Positions 17,740 through 27,825 of a stretch of 64,000 nt of DNA are shown here, piece after piece (the stretch's first letter is position 1; every line of letters begins with the position of its first letter). Source of the DNA: Bosea sp. 29B (GTDB lineage: Bacteria > Pseudomonadota > Alphaproteobacteria > Rhizobiales > Beijerinckiaceae); assembly GCF_902506165.1 (NCBI RefSeq), contig NZ_LR733817.1, positions 822,153-886,152 on the forward strand, given 5' to 3'. The position numbers and the translations under genes were made by a program. The notes beneath the pieces are model-generated. The model was not told the DNA's origin, did not search any database, and saw only the letters and a program-made list of their open reading frames with translations.

Positions 17740-18293
17740 TTCTCGATTATCTCGCCCAGAGGTCGGCGGCTAACTTCAGAGTCGAACATGTTGTAGATCA
17801 TGTTTTTCAACGAGCTTCCGGTGCGTAGTCCGAAAACCTTTTTGATCTCGCGCATCCTGGCGGCCAGCGGCTGGAAGGAAGGCTTTTCAGCGATACGCTG
17901 AGCTCGCTCTTTACCTATTTCGGTCAACGCAATGACGTAGGTCTTCTTGACCTTCGTGATCTTGATAAGTTGCTTCGCCTCTAGGTGGGCGAGGACGTGG
18001 TAGTATCGTTTGTCCCAAGGGCCGTAGTGGTGACGGACCATGGCGGACTCGACGGCTGCAGAAGGCTCGTGAGAGGGCACTGGTTTCGCCTGCGTTTGAG
18101 CTGCGGCCTCGAAGAACTCCGGGTAACGAGAGAAAAAATCCAGCTTCGCCATCTTCGTGAGGCCCTCGATGCGGCCGCTAACGCCGCACAGAAGGGTCAA
18201 CAGCAGAAGCCGCGCCGCGTGAAATTCAACGATGTCGTCGGCCGCGAGCGGCAGGCTGGCCGGGCGTGTACCGAGTCGGTTTAGCGACCTCAT
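17736..18293 (-). CDS. lmuC: Lamassu/ABC-3C middle component
   Basis: A 185-residue protein. Two blocks are recognisable: IEGLTKMAKLDFFSRYPEFF (LDFFSRYP at 51-58) and HHYGPWDKRYYHVLAHLEAK (starting at residue 88), matching the small winged-helix-like middle components of three-component ABC systems, where LDFLLRYP and HRYGPWD patterns recur. It probably bridges the ATPase and the nuclease and keeps the nuclease inactive in the resting complex; that is family knowledge, not seen here. Both ends overlap neighbouring genes by exactly 4 bases (ATGA), which supports a single operon and the chosen ATG at 18293. Confidence 0.75.
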   Translation of the reverse strand: MRSLNRLGTRPASLPLAADDIVEFHAARLLLLTLLCGVSGRIEGLTKMAKLDFFSRYPEFFEAAAQTQAKPVPSHEPSAAVESAMVRHHYGPWDKRYYHVLAHLEAKQLIKITKVKKTYVIALTEIGKERAQRIAEKPSFQPLAARMREIKKVFGLRTGSSLKNMIYNMFDSEVSRRPLGEIIEK

Positions 18294-19483
18294 CGGATCG
18301 GCCGACTAAAGCGGTGCAGGCACCGATCGGCGATGTCGTACATGCAGCCTTTCAGAAAGCCGGCCGCATCCGTTCCGTCGACAATCTCGTTTTGGGCGAT
18401 CTGATCGATCTCCTTCAAGCAAAGAGCGTGAAACGCCTGACCTGACGGGTCGATTTCGCCTGCAACATACGCACTGCGAAGGGTGGCCATTTTGGATTGG
18501 ACCAGCAGCTGCAGTCGCTCGAGCTGACCGTCTTCCATGTAACGCGACGTTCGCACGGCCGCGCCGTATCGACGCCGTAAATCGACCGCCATAGCGATCT
18601 GGCTGTCTTCCGAGCCTATGTCGCTCAGCTTCGTCGAGAGCTTTCCTCCCGCCGTATTGGAGACACCTTCGATGAGTTCTTGGCGTCGGCGGTTCCACCA
18701 CGCCACGAGCTCCCGCCGAAGGATGATCTTTTTCGCTCGATCGGGCTCCCAGCGCGCTTCGCCAGCCGCCTTCATCCGAGCCAACAACTCGGTCAGCAGC
18801 TCTTCAGCCTGTTCGTAGACGATCTTCCAACCGTCATTGTGGGCGAGCTGGAGGATGGAGCGTAGATTCGCGTCGCGTACGTTGTGGACCTCGGCGCGAA
18901 CCTCCCACAGGCAGTTGCTACACCAATACTTGCCCGCGTTTCCCTTGGCAGAGGTGACACCCGGCATTCGACCGCCAATGTCGTCCAAGAGGGCTCTGAA
19001 TCGCTCCCCGTCCACCTCTCGGCCAGGTGCCCCTAGAGGATAGGTGAGAATTTCGAGCTCGCTCTTGACGGGCCGGTTTGTAATCAGCCGAAATCGCGAA
19101 GCTTCTCGATGGCGATCACGCCCGAGCGAGGTCTCGTAAAGCGAGCTCCCGGGCTTCTTGTCCTCTCGCGAGCAAAGGTTGGCGACCGAGTAGAGTGTCT
19201 CAGCGCCACCCCCTTTTATTTGCACATATTCGGCAATGAAGAGGGGGGTCCCGTCTTCAGGATTGTCCTCGATGGACACAACGATCATGTCGTCGTGTGT
19301 CTCGCAGTGGATCTTGGTGATACTGGGCTTAGCGAGCATCTCTAGCACGAGGCCGACGGCGACCTCGTCTTGATAGCTGAATCCTATCCGGGCGGTGGGG
19401 CCCCCTTCCTCGGCCGGCTTCACGTCATCAACTGACGGAAATTCCGCGGCAGATTCAGCCAAGCCTGCGTCGTCGCTTCTCAA
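18290..19483 (-). CDS. lmuA: Lamassu effector nuclease with Cap4/DUF4297-like N-terminal domain
   Basis: A 397-residue protein. Near the N-terminus, ARIGFSYQDEVAVGLVLEML, then IHCETHDDMIVV and EYVQIKGGG follow the Cap4/DUF4297 nuclease pattern: a YQ helix, an acidic ETHDD strand (61-65) and the Q-x-K strand (88-90) of a PD-(D/E)XK fold. Released nuclease would cut DNA and abort infection. The C-terminal 250 residues hold a CSNCLWEV cysteine pair and helical sequence that probably docks on the complex. The frame is open to 19534, but a TTG at 19483 has a GAGGGG ribosome site about 5 bases upstream and I prefer it. It is the first gene of the operon. Confidence 0.75.
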   Translation of the reverse strand: MRSDDAGLAESAAEFPSVDDVKPAEEGGPTARIGFSYQDEVAVGLVLEMLAKPSITKIHCETHDDMIVVSIEDNPEDGTPLFIAEYVQIKGGGAETLYSVANLCSREDKKPGSSLYETSLGRDRHREASRFRLITNRPVKSELEILTYPLGAPGREVDGERFRALLDDIGGRMPGVTSAKGNAGKYWCSNCLWEVRAEVHNVRDANLRSILQLAHNDGWKIVYEQAEELLTELLARMKAAGEARWEPDRAKKIILRRELVAWWNRRRQELIEGVSNTAGGKLSTKLSDIGSEDSQIAMAVDLRRRYGAAVRTSRYMEDGQLERLQLLVQSKMATLRSAYVAGEIDPSGQAFHALCLKEIDQIAQNEIVDGTDAAGFLKGCMYDIADRCLHRFSRPIR

Positions 19484-19602
19484 CGATTCCCCTCGTTGAA
19501 TCACACCCTGGATCGCATTCCGATGCGAGACCAACGCTACAACCCGTGGATGTAGTCTGCCAAGACATTGAACCGAAATTCATCAATCGCTGCTGCCGCC
19601 AT

Positions 19603-19793
19603 CTAGGTCAGGCCGAGCTGCGCCAGCTTCGTCTCCGACAAGTCGTCCAAGGCCAAGTCGATCCGCTGGTTTTCGACAATCCTTCCACGTTCGGAATTTC
19701 CAGATTGGCCAAACGCCTCGGCTCCACGTCCAGCACCGCGTGGGTCATCCCATGGAGGTAGCGCTGGATCAGATTTCGCAGGGTCGAGGCCAT
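19603..19793 (-). pseudogene. Small gene with an apparent frameshift, function unknown
   Basis: It starts at an ATG 9 bases after the stop of the 549-residue nuclease-like gene, reading MASTLRNLIQRYLHGM and VLDVEPRRLANLEIPNV. Near 19680 the frame that looks coding changes to RIVENQRIDLALDDLSETK and ends QLGLT at a TAG (19603-19605). Joined, this would give a protein of about 62 residues with a charged helical tail. The tight spacing suggests it was cotranscribed with the nuclease-like gene. I recognise no family; either a single-base shift inactivated it or the join is coincidental. The remaining bases to 19483 show nothing else. Confidence 0.35.
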
Positions 19794-19802
19794 GGCTACT
19801 GA

Positions 19803-21452
19803 CTAGGGCGCCGGCAAGGCTAGCGGCTGAGGTGCGGGCGGCGGCGCAGCCTGGCTTTCGGCCGCCCTTGAGTTGACACTGGCGTAGCTGAAATAGCCCC
19901 TCATCTCCGGGGCGATGCCTTCGGTCGCGCCCGGAACCGCTTCGCCGTTGATCTGCACGACGACCTCGGAAAGCGGGTGCTTCAGATAATGCTGGAACAA
20001 CGCGTCTGCGACCGCTTTTTCTTTCGCCGTCGCGGCCATCTCAAGCACGCTGGCCCCGTCCCGCCACCCGATCGGGGTGCGCGTCCTGCGGGCTTTCTCC
20101 GCCTCAAGTAGGGTCAGGGCCTCGGGGTCGAATGTGCCAGACGTCCAGAGTTCGAAGTTGACTTCGGCTTCGCAGAAATAACGGTGACTGCGATAGTGAG
20201 CCTTGATGGTCGGGATTTTGGCAAGCCACCGGCGGACCTCCTCGGCGCCAACAATCCCGCCTGGTCCCTTGCCCTTGCATTCGATCGCAGTGACGGCGGC
20301 AGCCTGCGCCGTCACCTTCTGCACATCGATCTCCACCTTGCGCCCGGTTTCCGGATCGGTCGCGACGACGCCGATGTCGATCGAGACAGCGTCGCGGCGC
20401 GCTAAGTAGCCGGCGACCAGCTCGAAGAGGATGCCGCGCAGATTGCCAGCACGCCCTTCGATATCGACTAGGTTGTCGAGAAGGTAGACCAGCCGGTCTG
20501 GGCTCGTCGACGCGTAGCCCGCCGCGTTGCGAAGGGTCTCCAGCAGAGTGCGCATAGCGCTGCCGACCCGCTGGCCGAACAGATCCTTCGGCGTGGCCAG
20601 CATGATGCCAGCGGCGTGCCCCGCTGTTAGCGCAGGACCGCTGAAACTATCGGCGACCAGGATCGACAGCACCCCGATGTCCGGAAGGCTGGCTTTCAAC
20701 ATCCCAGCTTTGCGGATGAAGAACTGGAGCTGCGGCGGCGTCAGGGTGCCATCGGCGAAGACATCGGCCACGACGAAGCCATTCTTACCGGCCGGCCCTT
20801 GAAGGGGCAGAAGGAAGCTTGGTCCGCCGAGGTCGAAGGCGAAGGCGCCGACGAGCTGGTGCGCATCTTCCCCGCGGATGGTGATCGAGTTGTATGACGC
20901 CATCCCCATTTTGCGCGCCCACTCGCGCACGCCATCGAGCAGAACAACCTCGGCCAATCGGCGCGCTTTCAGTGGCGCCTTTCCGGTGCGCTCGGTGAAG
21001 CCCCGAGCAATCAACAGGTCTCCGACGTCGGGATCGTGGATGGCCGAGACGGCGCCCGCCGCCTGCAACCGCTTCAGCACGAGGTCGGCTGCAAGCTGCT
21101 TCTTCTGGGGCCTGGCGGGTGCGCCGCTGATGGTTGGAAAGTCCTCAGCGAGGATCGTGCCGCCCCGGGCCAGCATGCCGTCTATCGCCGCGCCATAGAC
21201 CGATCCTGTTGCCCGTAGATCCCTAAGGAGGTGCTCCCAGAACTGCTCGGTGTTGCGTTGGCCATCGAGATAAAGGTAGCCCTCCCGCTTCGGCAGCAGG
21301 GGAATGGGGAAGCGCCGCACTGGCGCTGACGTCCTCGAGACGCGCTGCCGGGCCGCCTCAGCTGATAGTCCTTCAGCTTGCAGCGCCGCCGCAATCGTCG
21401 AGGCCCGTGTTGGGCCATGATTTCGAAGAAAGGATGCGACCGAAAAGGCCAT
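19803..21452 (-). CDS. Predicted PD-(D/E)XK nuclease-like protein, family unknown
   Basis: A 549-residue protein. The N-terminus, VASFLRNHGPTRASTIAAAL then AEAARQRVSRT, reads as a winged-helix DNA-binding unit. In the C-terminal third KVEIDVQKVT (D376) is followed about 15 residues later by VTAIECKGKG (E391, K393), the D...ExK spacing of a restriction-endonuclease fold. No ATPase motif is seen. The last 20 residues are proline and alanine rich, APPPAPQPLALPAP, a likely disordered tail. It sits between the Lamassu operon and a JAMM-like gene, so a defence role is plausible but not shown. It could equally be a DNA-repair or mobile-element protein. Confidence 0.6.
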   Translation of the reverse strand: MAFSVASFLRNHGPTRASTIAAALQAEGLSAEAARQRVSRTSAPVRRFPIPLLPKREGYLYLDGQRNTEQFWEHLLRDLRATGSVYGAAIDGMLARGGTILAEDFPTISGAPARPQKKQLAADLVLKRLQAAGAVSAIHDPDVGDLLIARGFTERTGKAPLKARRLAEVVLLDGVREWARKMGMASYNSITIRGEDAHQLVGAFAFDLGGPSFLLPLQGPAGKNGFVVADVFADGTLTPPQLQFFIRKAGMLKASLPDIGVLSILVADSFSGPALTAGHAAGIMLATPKDLFGQRVGSAMRTLLETLRNAAGYASTSPDRLVYLLDNLVDIEGRAGNLRGILFELVAGYLARRDAVSIDIGVVATDPETGRKVEIDVQKVTAQAAAVTAIECKGKGPGGIVGAEEVRRWLAKIPTIKAHYRSHRYFCEAEVNFELWTSGTFDPEALTLLEAEKARRTRTPIGWRDGASVLEMAATAKEKAVADALFQHYLKHPLSEVVVQINGEAVPGATEGIAPEMRGYFSYASVNSRAAESQAAPPPAPQPLALPAP

Positions 21453-21844
21453 CTTGAGGAGCCTGTCACACTGCGCAATTTATTAACACGACTACCCACC
21501 GGCGCTCCGTTCAAGAAGCCAGTAGTGCGTCGCATTTTTATAGAGCGTTTCCAACCGGTTGAGAAGAGACGTCACTTAGCCTCCCGCCCGCTCGCGTCAC
21601 CAAGCTGTCGAACGCTGCTACCGCTTAGGCATATCTCACTCGTCGAAACGCGAAGCTTCGATGCGCCCGGAAGCTTGCGTTCCGAAGGTCCCGCCCCCCT
21701 GAACATGACCCTCGCATGATGACGCTGGCCAACCGGCCGGAAAGCGGACCCTCCCATTGTCTGCTATGGGCCATTTGCGGAAGTGGAAGCTCGGCGAGCG
21801 TTAGCGACATAAGCAGCGACTTAGACTCCCCGACTGAAGCCGAA
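21453..21844. other. Intergenic, no gene recognised
   Basis: About 390 bases upstream of the 549-residue gene and downstream of the JAMM-like gene. It must contain the promoter of the 549-residue gene, but I see no clear boxes. Short frames on both strands lack family patterns. Confidence 0.4.
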
Positions 21845-22513
21845 TCATCCAGCGAGCTCGTGAATTCGATCGTTTTGAAGGTTGAAGTATCGAGAATTTA
21901 GATCAAGCGTTGCCGCCGAGCGCCGGTTCTCTGTGTAGTAGCGGTCGCCGTTCTCGCTAACGAACCCGACCGCGGCATTCAGCCAGAACCTAAATTCTCC
22001 TACTGAGAAGGTGAACACGTTGCCTCTCGGCTGCGAGCACCACGAAGCCCGGACCTGTGATAGGCGACAAACCGTGATGACGAGCATAATCGGATTGTTG
22101 CTGCTCCGCGACCAAAGAGGGTCATCCCCAACGAATGAATCGATATCCTGCTCAGAGAACTCAAAACCGCGTGACTGTCTGACCGACGCGAAATCTTTGA
22201 ACGGATGCGAGTGAAACTCCCCGAGGAATGCCAGGTGAGGTGACCACCGCGCGACGAAGTTATCCTTCAACGGTAACGCTTGGGGGTTTGGAATGACATA
22301 GCTGTCGCCTCGGCATGCCGAGATGCTGACCGAAGCTTTCGCGATGAAAATCGTCGTGAGGTCGGGAGCGATTTTCCTGTACCCCCACAGATAACCATAT
22401 GTCTCAACATGCTCGAAATCTCGGCCTTGTCCGTCTCCTAGGCAACAGGCCTCAATCGCTGCCAAAGCCAGAGATTCGAGAGCATCGTCAGCTACCCTGA
22501 TCAGATATCGCAT
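21845..22513 (-). CDS. JAMM/MPN-domain metalloprotease-like protein
   Basis: A protein of about 222 residues. The zinc-binding JAMM pattern is present: FLGEFHSHPFKDF with H-S-H-P at 101-104, then FSEQDID with serine and aspartate at about 120 and 123, and an upstream glutamate in HVETYGYLWGY. This matches Mov34/MPN/PAD-1 isopeptidase-like proteins, which remove ubiquitin-like tags or process sulfur-carrier proteins. The spacing between HSHP and SxxD is longer than usual, with an insert of about 9 residues. No E1, E2 or ubiquitin-like gene is beside it, so it is an orphan. The ATG at 22513 follows a GTG at 22516; neither has a strong ribosome site. Confidence 0.65.
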   Translation of the reverse strand: MRYLIRVADDALESLALAAIEACCLGDGQGRDFEHVETYGYLWGYRKIAPDLTTIFIAKASVSISACRGDSYVIPNPQALPLKDNFVARWSPHLAFLGEFHSHPFKDFASVRQSRGFEFSEQDIDSFVGDDPLWSRSSNNPIMLVITVCRLSQVRASWCSQPRGNVFTFSVGEFRFWLNAAVGFVSENGDRYYTENRRSAATLDLNSRYFNLQNDRIHELAG

Positions 22514-23026
22514 CACAGCACGGCAAAATTCTCAGCTGGTTTGGCCGCGCTCAACTCGGCGATCGCGCCGGCATAGAAGTCCGTTCTCGCTCAGCCGACT
22601 GCACCGCATTGATTCCCTCCTGCACATGCCCGACCTCGGTGTGAGCTTCTCGCCGAATCGGAGTTTCATTACGCGGCACGCAACTTGAACGCGCATTCAT
22701 ATCCTAACGCGTTCAGTCGGCCCTCACAATGGATTTGGTCCCGGAGCGGTCCGGCAACTCATTGAAATAACCACGCTTTCTGAGGATTTCGTTCGATGCT
22801 TCAGTCTTTGGGACTAGGGCTCTCTGCGCGAGCTGCACGACCTCTAATTCTCGTCCGATGCGAGGTCTGCATGCGCACATCGCTGCCGCAGAGGCAAAAA
22901 CGACCGAAGCTGCGTAGATCGGCGCGGCGATTTTTCTCAGCAACTGGGCTTTTGTAGGCGATTTTGTGAGTCGGCGGCGATTGCTTTAAAAAATTCTGAG
23001 CAAAATCAATATTTTATGAGAAAATA
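22514..23026. other. Island right edge, AT-rich near the tRNA; one doubtful small ORF
   Basis: No firm gene. A minus-strand frame 22713-22943 starts with TTG and reads LRKIAAPIYAASVVFASAAA then MCACRP, like a signal peptide with a lipobox-like cysteine, giving 76 residues; it has no good ribosome site and I do not call it. Bases 22985-23026, next to the tRNA 3' end, are AT-rich and contain an ATATTTT/AAAATAT inverted repeat. This is where an integration site would be expected. Confidence 0.4.
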
Positions 23027-23116
23027 TGGCGGACAGGGAGGGATTTGAACCCCCGATACCCTTGCGGGTATGCCGCATTTCGAGTGCGGTGCATTCAACC
23101 ACTCTGCCACCTGTCC
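23027..23116 (-). tRNA. tRNA-Ser (anticodon CGA)
   Basis: On the minus strand the sequence folds as a class II tRNA. The acceptor pairs GGACAGG with CCTGTCC, the discriminator is G and the CCA is encoded. The D arm is GGCAGAGTGGTTGAATGC. The anticodon stem is CCGCA/TGCGG with loop CTCGAAA, giving anticodon CGA, which reads UCG serine codons. A long variable arm TACCCGCAAGGGTA and the T arm GGGGGTTCAAATCCC follow. Its 3' end faces the defence-rich region at lower coordinates, the usual geometry for an island integrated into a tRNA gene. Confidence 0.97.
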
Positions 23117-23461
23117 GCGGTCGCTCTGGTCGAGGCGGGGTGCTTACTACACACTGCATCCCCGCTGCACAAGCCTTTCCGGAGCAATGCATCCACAACG
23201 CCGTCATCGCCCTGAAATCAATCGCTGCCATGCTGCTTTTCCTTGACGGCTCGCCCCTGCGCGACTAGGAAGCCGCGTCCGGCGTGGGGAAACCCGCGCC
23301 TGATCTCTTTTGGCTGCCGCCGACCTTGCCGCTTCGATGCGGCAGGCGCAGTGGGCCTCAAAGAGCAAACCCGACCACGCAACCGACTGCCAAAAAGCCG
23401 TCCCGCGTGCGCCCTTCTGAGGGCACATGACAGGGCGGGGCTCAACATGGAGAACACTAAG
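23117..23461. other. rplU leader and tRNA-Ser upstream region
   Basis: No gene is supported here. A stem-loop at 23325-23346 (CTTGCCGC, loop TTCGAT, GCGGCAGG) lies about 115 bases upstream of rplU and could belong to its leader, where autoregulation by a ribosomal protein would be plausible. A frame open through this region in phase with rplU is probably chance. Confidence 0.4.
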
Positions 23462-24157
23462 ATGTTCGCAGTCATCAAGACCGGCGGCAAGCAGTTCCGC
23501 GTCGCCGCCAATGACCGCATCACCGTCGCCAAGATCGAGGGCAACCCGGGCGACACCGTCGCTTTCGGCTCCGTCCTGATGCTGACCGATGGCGAGAAGT
23601 CGACGATCGGCGCCCCCTTCCTCGGCGACATCACCGTCGCCGGCGAGATCGTCGAGCAGGCCCGCGGCGAGAAGGTCATTGCCTTCAAGAAGCGTCGCCG
23701 CCAGAATTCGAAGCGCAAGCGCGGCTTCCGCGCCGAGCTGACCGTGGTGCGCATCACCGACATCCTCACCGGCGGCAAGAAGCCGGAGATGAAGAAGGGC
23801 GAAGCTGCCCCGGTCGCGCTCAAGGCCGGCAGCGAAACCGTCAAGGGCAAGGCTGCGGCCAAGCCGGCGAAGGCCAAGGCTGACGCCAAGGCCGAAGGCC
23901 TCGACGCCTCCAACCTCTCGCTGATCTCGGGCGTCGGCCCAACCATCGAGAAGAAGCTGCGCGCCGCCGGCATCACCTCCTGGAACGACATCGCCGCCTG
24001 GACCGAGGCCGATATCGCCAAGTGGGACGAGGAGCTCAAGCTTCGTGGCCGCGCCACCCGCGAGGAGTGGGTCGAGCAGGCCAAGGAGCTGCTCGCCGGC
24101 AAGCCGCCGCGGGCCAAGGCCGACCAGGCCGAGCTCGCTTCCGGCGAAGACTACTGA
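23462..24157 (+). CDS. rplU: 50S ribosomal protein L21 with long C-terminal HhH-like extension
   Basis: A 231-residue protein. Residues 1-100 are bacterial L21, opening MFAVIKTGGKQFRV, with the basic rRNA-binding stretch KKRRRQNSKRKRGF; it binds 23S rRNA during large-subunit assembly. Ordinary L21 ends near residue 105. Here an Ala/Lys-rich linker (KGKAAAKPAKAKADAKAEG) leads to a helix-hairpin-helix-like domain, ISGVGPTIEKKLRAAGI followed by ADIAKWDEEL, seen in other alphaproteobacterial L21 proteins. I chose the ATG at 23462 because GGAG lies 9 bases upstream and it gives the canonical N-terminus; the ATG at 23447 would add five residues. rpmA follows after about 100 bases. Confidence 0.95.
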   Translation: MFAVIKTGGKQFRVAANDRITVAKIEGNPGDTVAFGSVLMLTDGEKSTIGAPFLGDITVAGEIVEQARGEKVIAFKKRRRQNSKRKRGFRAELTVVRITDILTGGKKPEMKKGEAAPVALKAGSETVKGKAAAKPAKAKADAKAEGLDASNLSLISGVGPTIEKKLRAAGITSWNDIAAWTEADIAKWDEELKLRGRATREEWVEQAKELLAGKPPRAKADQAELASGEDY

Positions 24158-24256
24158 CCGGCGCTGACAGGCACCGCGCAGCTTCATGCCCGGTCGGGGT
24201 GGCTTTTGCCGCCGATTCGGGTTACATCGACTGAAGAGTTTTTGAGGTAGGGCGTT

Positions 24257-24523
24257 ATGGCTCACAAAAAGGCAGGCGGCTCGTCCCGCAATGGTCGCGA
24301 CTCCGAAAGCAAGCGCCTCGGCGTGAAGCGTTTCGGCGACCAGGTGGTCGTGCCGGGCAACATCATCATTCGTCAGCGCGGCACCAAATGGCACGCCGGC
24401 GTGAACGTCGGCATGGGCAAAGACCATACGCTCTTTGCCACGTCGAACGGTCGCGTCCGATTCACGACGAAGCTCGGCCGAGCTTTCGTGAACGTAGTCC
24501 CGGCCCAAGAGGCCGCAGAATAA
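24257..24523 (+). CDS. rpmA: 50S ribosomal protein L27
   Basis: An 88-residue protein of the usual length. It opens [20 protein letters not shown], whose N-terminal tail reaches the peptidyl-transferase centre, and continues [11 protein letters not shown] and [15 protein letters not shown], all standard L27 blocks. A GAGGTAG ribosome site lies 7-8 bases upstream. It is the second gene of the conserved rplU-rpmA pair and is followed by a strong hairpin at 24619-24651. Confidence 0.98.
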   Translation: MAHKKAGGSSRNGRDSESKRLGVKRFGDQVVVPGNIIIRQRGTKWHAGVNVGMGKDHTLFATSNGRVRFTTKLGRAFVNVVPAQEAAE

Positions 24524-24618
24524 ACGGCGGATAGGGAATGTTCTCGATCCGCCGGTTCCATCGAACCGGACGGATCAAGGGAATAAAAGCCCGAAAGCGG
24601 GTTTCCCGAAGGTCAGCG

Positions 24619-24651
24619 AGGGGGAGATGGGACCAAAGCCCATCTCCCCCT
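24619..24651 (+). terminator. Strong hairpin after rpmA
   Basis: A perfect 13-base stem, AGGGGGAGATGGG against CCCATCTCCCCCT, with a 7-base ACCAAAG loop, followed by TTTCGTTTG. It lies between rpmA and the acetyltransferase gene and should end or attenuate rplU-rpmA transcripts. Confidence 0.8.
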
Positions 24652-24677
24652 TTCGTTTGCGCCGACGGAGAGACCCG

Positions 24678-25334
24678 ATGTTCCCCGAATTGACGAGAGA
24701 CGACGTCTTCCGGCTCGAGACCAGGCGGCTGTGGCTGCGCTGGCCGCGGATCGCCGACGCCACCGCCATCCTGCGCCTCGCCGGCGAGAAGGCCGTGGCC
24801 GAGATGACCGCCTCGATTCCGCATCCCTATCCGACCCAGGCGGTCGACCCCTTCGTCTTCGCGACGCGCAAGGGCAACGCGCTCGGCGAGCACCTCGTGC
24901 TGGCGATCACCCCGCGCGAGAAGCCGAACGAACTGATCGGCATGATCGGCGCGCACAAGCAGGCGACCGGACGGCCGTTCATCGGCTACTGGCTCGGCAC
25001 GCCGCACTGGAACAAGGGCTATGCCACCGAGGCGGTGCAGGCGCTGATCGACACAATGTTCTCGCTGGTCGAGATCGATGCGGTCGAGGCCGACACCCGC
25101 GTCATCAATCCGGCCTCGCGCCGGGTGCTGGAGAAGAGCGGCTTTCGGCAGGAGGGCTCCTTCCTGAAGTCGCTGCCGGCGCGTGGCGGCCTGTTCCCCT
25201 GCGAGCAGTTCCGGCTCGACCGCTCGACCTGGGCGGCGCTGAAGAGCTGGAGCGCCTCCGGCTGGGCGCCGCTGCCGGCGGCCGAACAGCAGCAGCAGGC
25301 TGACAGCTTCAGCGAGGAGCCCTGCCTCGCTTGA
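24678..25334 (+). CDS. GNAT acetyltransferase, RimJ/RimL type
   Basis: A 218-residue protein. LETRRLWLRWPRIADATAIL is the typical first strand and helix of RimJ/RimL-like N-acetyltransferases, and PFIGYWLGTPHWNKGYATEA includes the acetyl-CoA-binding motif (usually YWxxxxxWGxGxATEA). VINPASRRVLEKSGF is the conserved C-terminal helix. It would transfer acetyl to an amine of a protein or small molecule; the target is unknown. The start is the ATG at 24678, with GGAG just upstream, rather than the ATG at 24627, which lies inside the terminator hairpin. A gene of this family commonly sits between rpmA and obgE in alphaproteobacteria. Confidence 0.85.
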   Translation: MFPELTRDDVFRLETRRLWLRWPRIADATAILRLAGEKAVAEMTASIPHPYPTQAVDPFVFATRKGNALGEHLVLAITPREKPNELIGMIGAHKQATGRPFIGYWLGTPHWNKGYATEAVQALIDTMFSLVEIDAVEADTRVINPASRRVLEKSGFRQEGSFLKSLPARGGLFPCEQFRLDRSTWAALKSWSASGWAPLPAAEQQQQADSFSEEPCLA

Positions 25335-25343
25335 AGCCCTCGG

Positions 25344-25363
25344 CCCCGCCCTCCCGGGCGGGG
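25344..25363. terminator. GC-rich hairpin between converging genes
   Basis: CCCCGCCC, loop TCCC, GGGCGGGG form an 8-base perfect stem between the stops of the acetyltransferase (plus) and the esterase (minus). There is no long T run, so it may work as a bidirectional pause or RNA 3'-end protector. Confidence 0.6.
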
Positions 25364-25376
25364 TCGAAATCCTTCT

Positions 25377-27744
<2,368 letters not shown>

Positions 27745-27825
27745 CAGCCGTTCACAACTTCGACTTGCGCGGCGGTCACTCCTGGTCTTGAAGTCGGCGA
27801 TTGCCCGCTTTGGACCATTGCAGCC

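Noticed and set aside
22713..22943. 76-codon minus-strand frame with a signal-peptide-like start
   Set aside because: TTG start, no ribosome site, no family; kept only as a remark in the gap entry.
27..23116. Second copy of the tRNA-Ser 3' end as an island attachment site
   Set aside because: I looked for the last 20 bases of the tRNA gene elsewhere in the island and did not find them; the other end may be outside the window.
23243..23461. Upstream extension of the rplU frame
   Set aside because: Open by chance; the canonical L21 N-terminus and a GGAG site mark the start at 23462.
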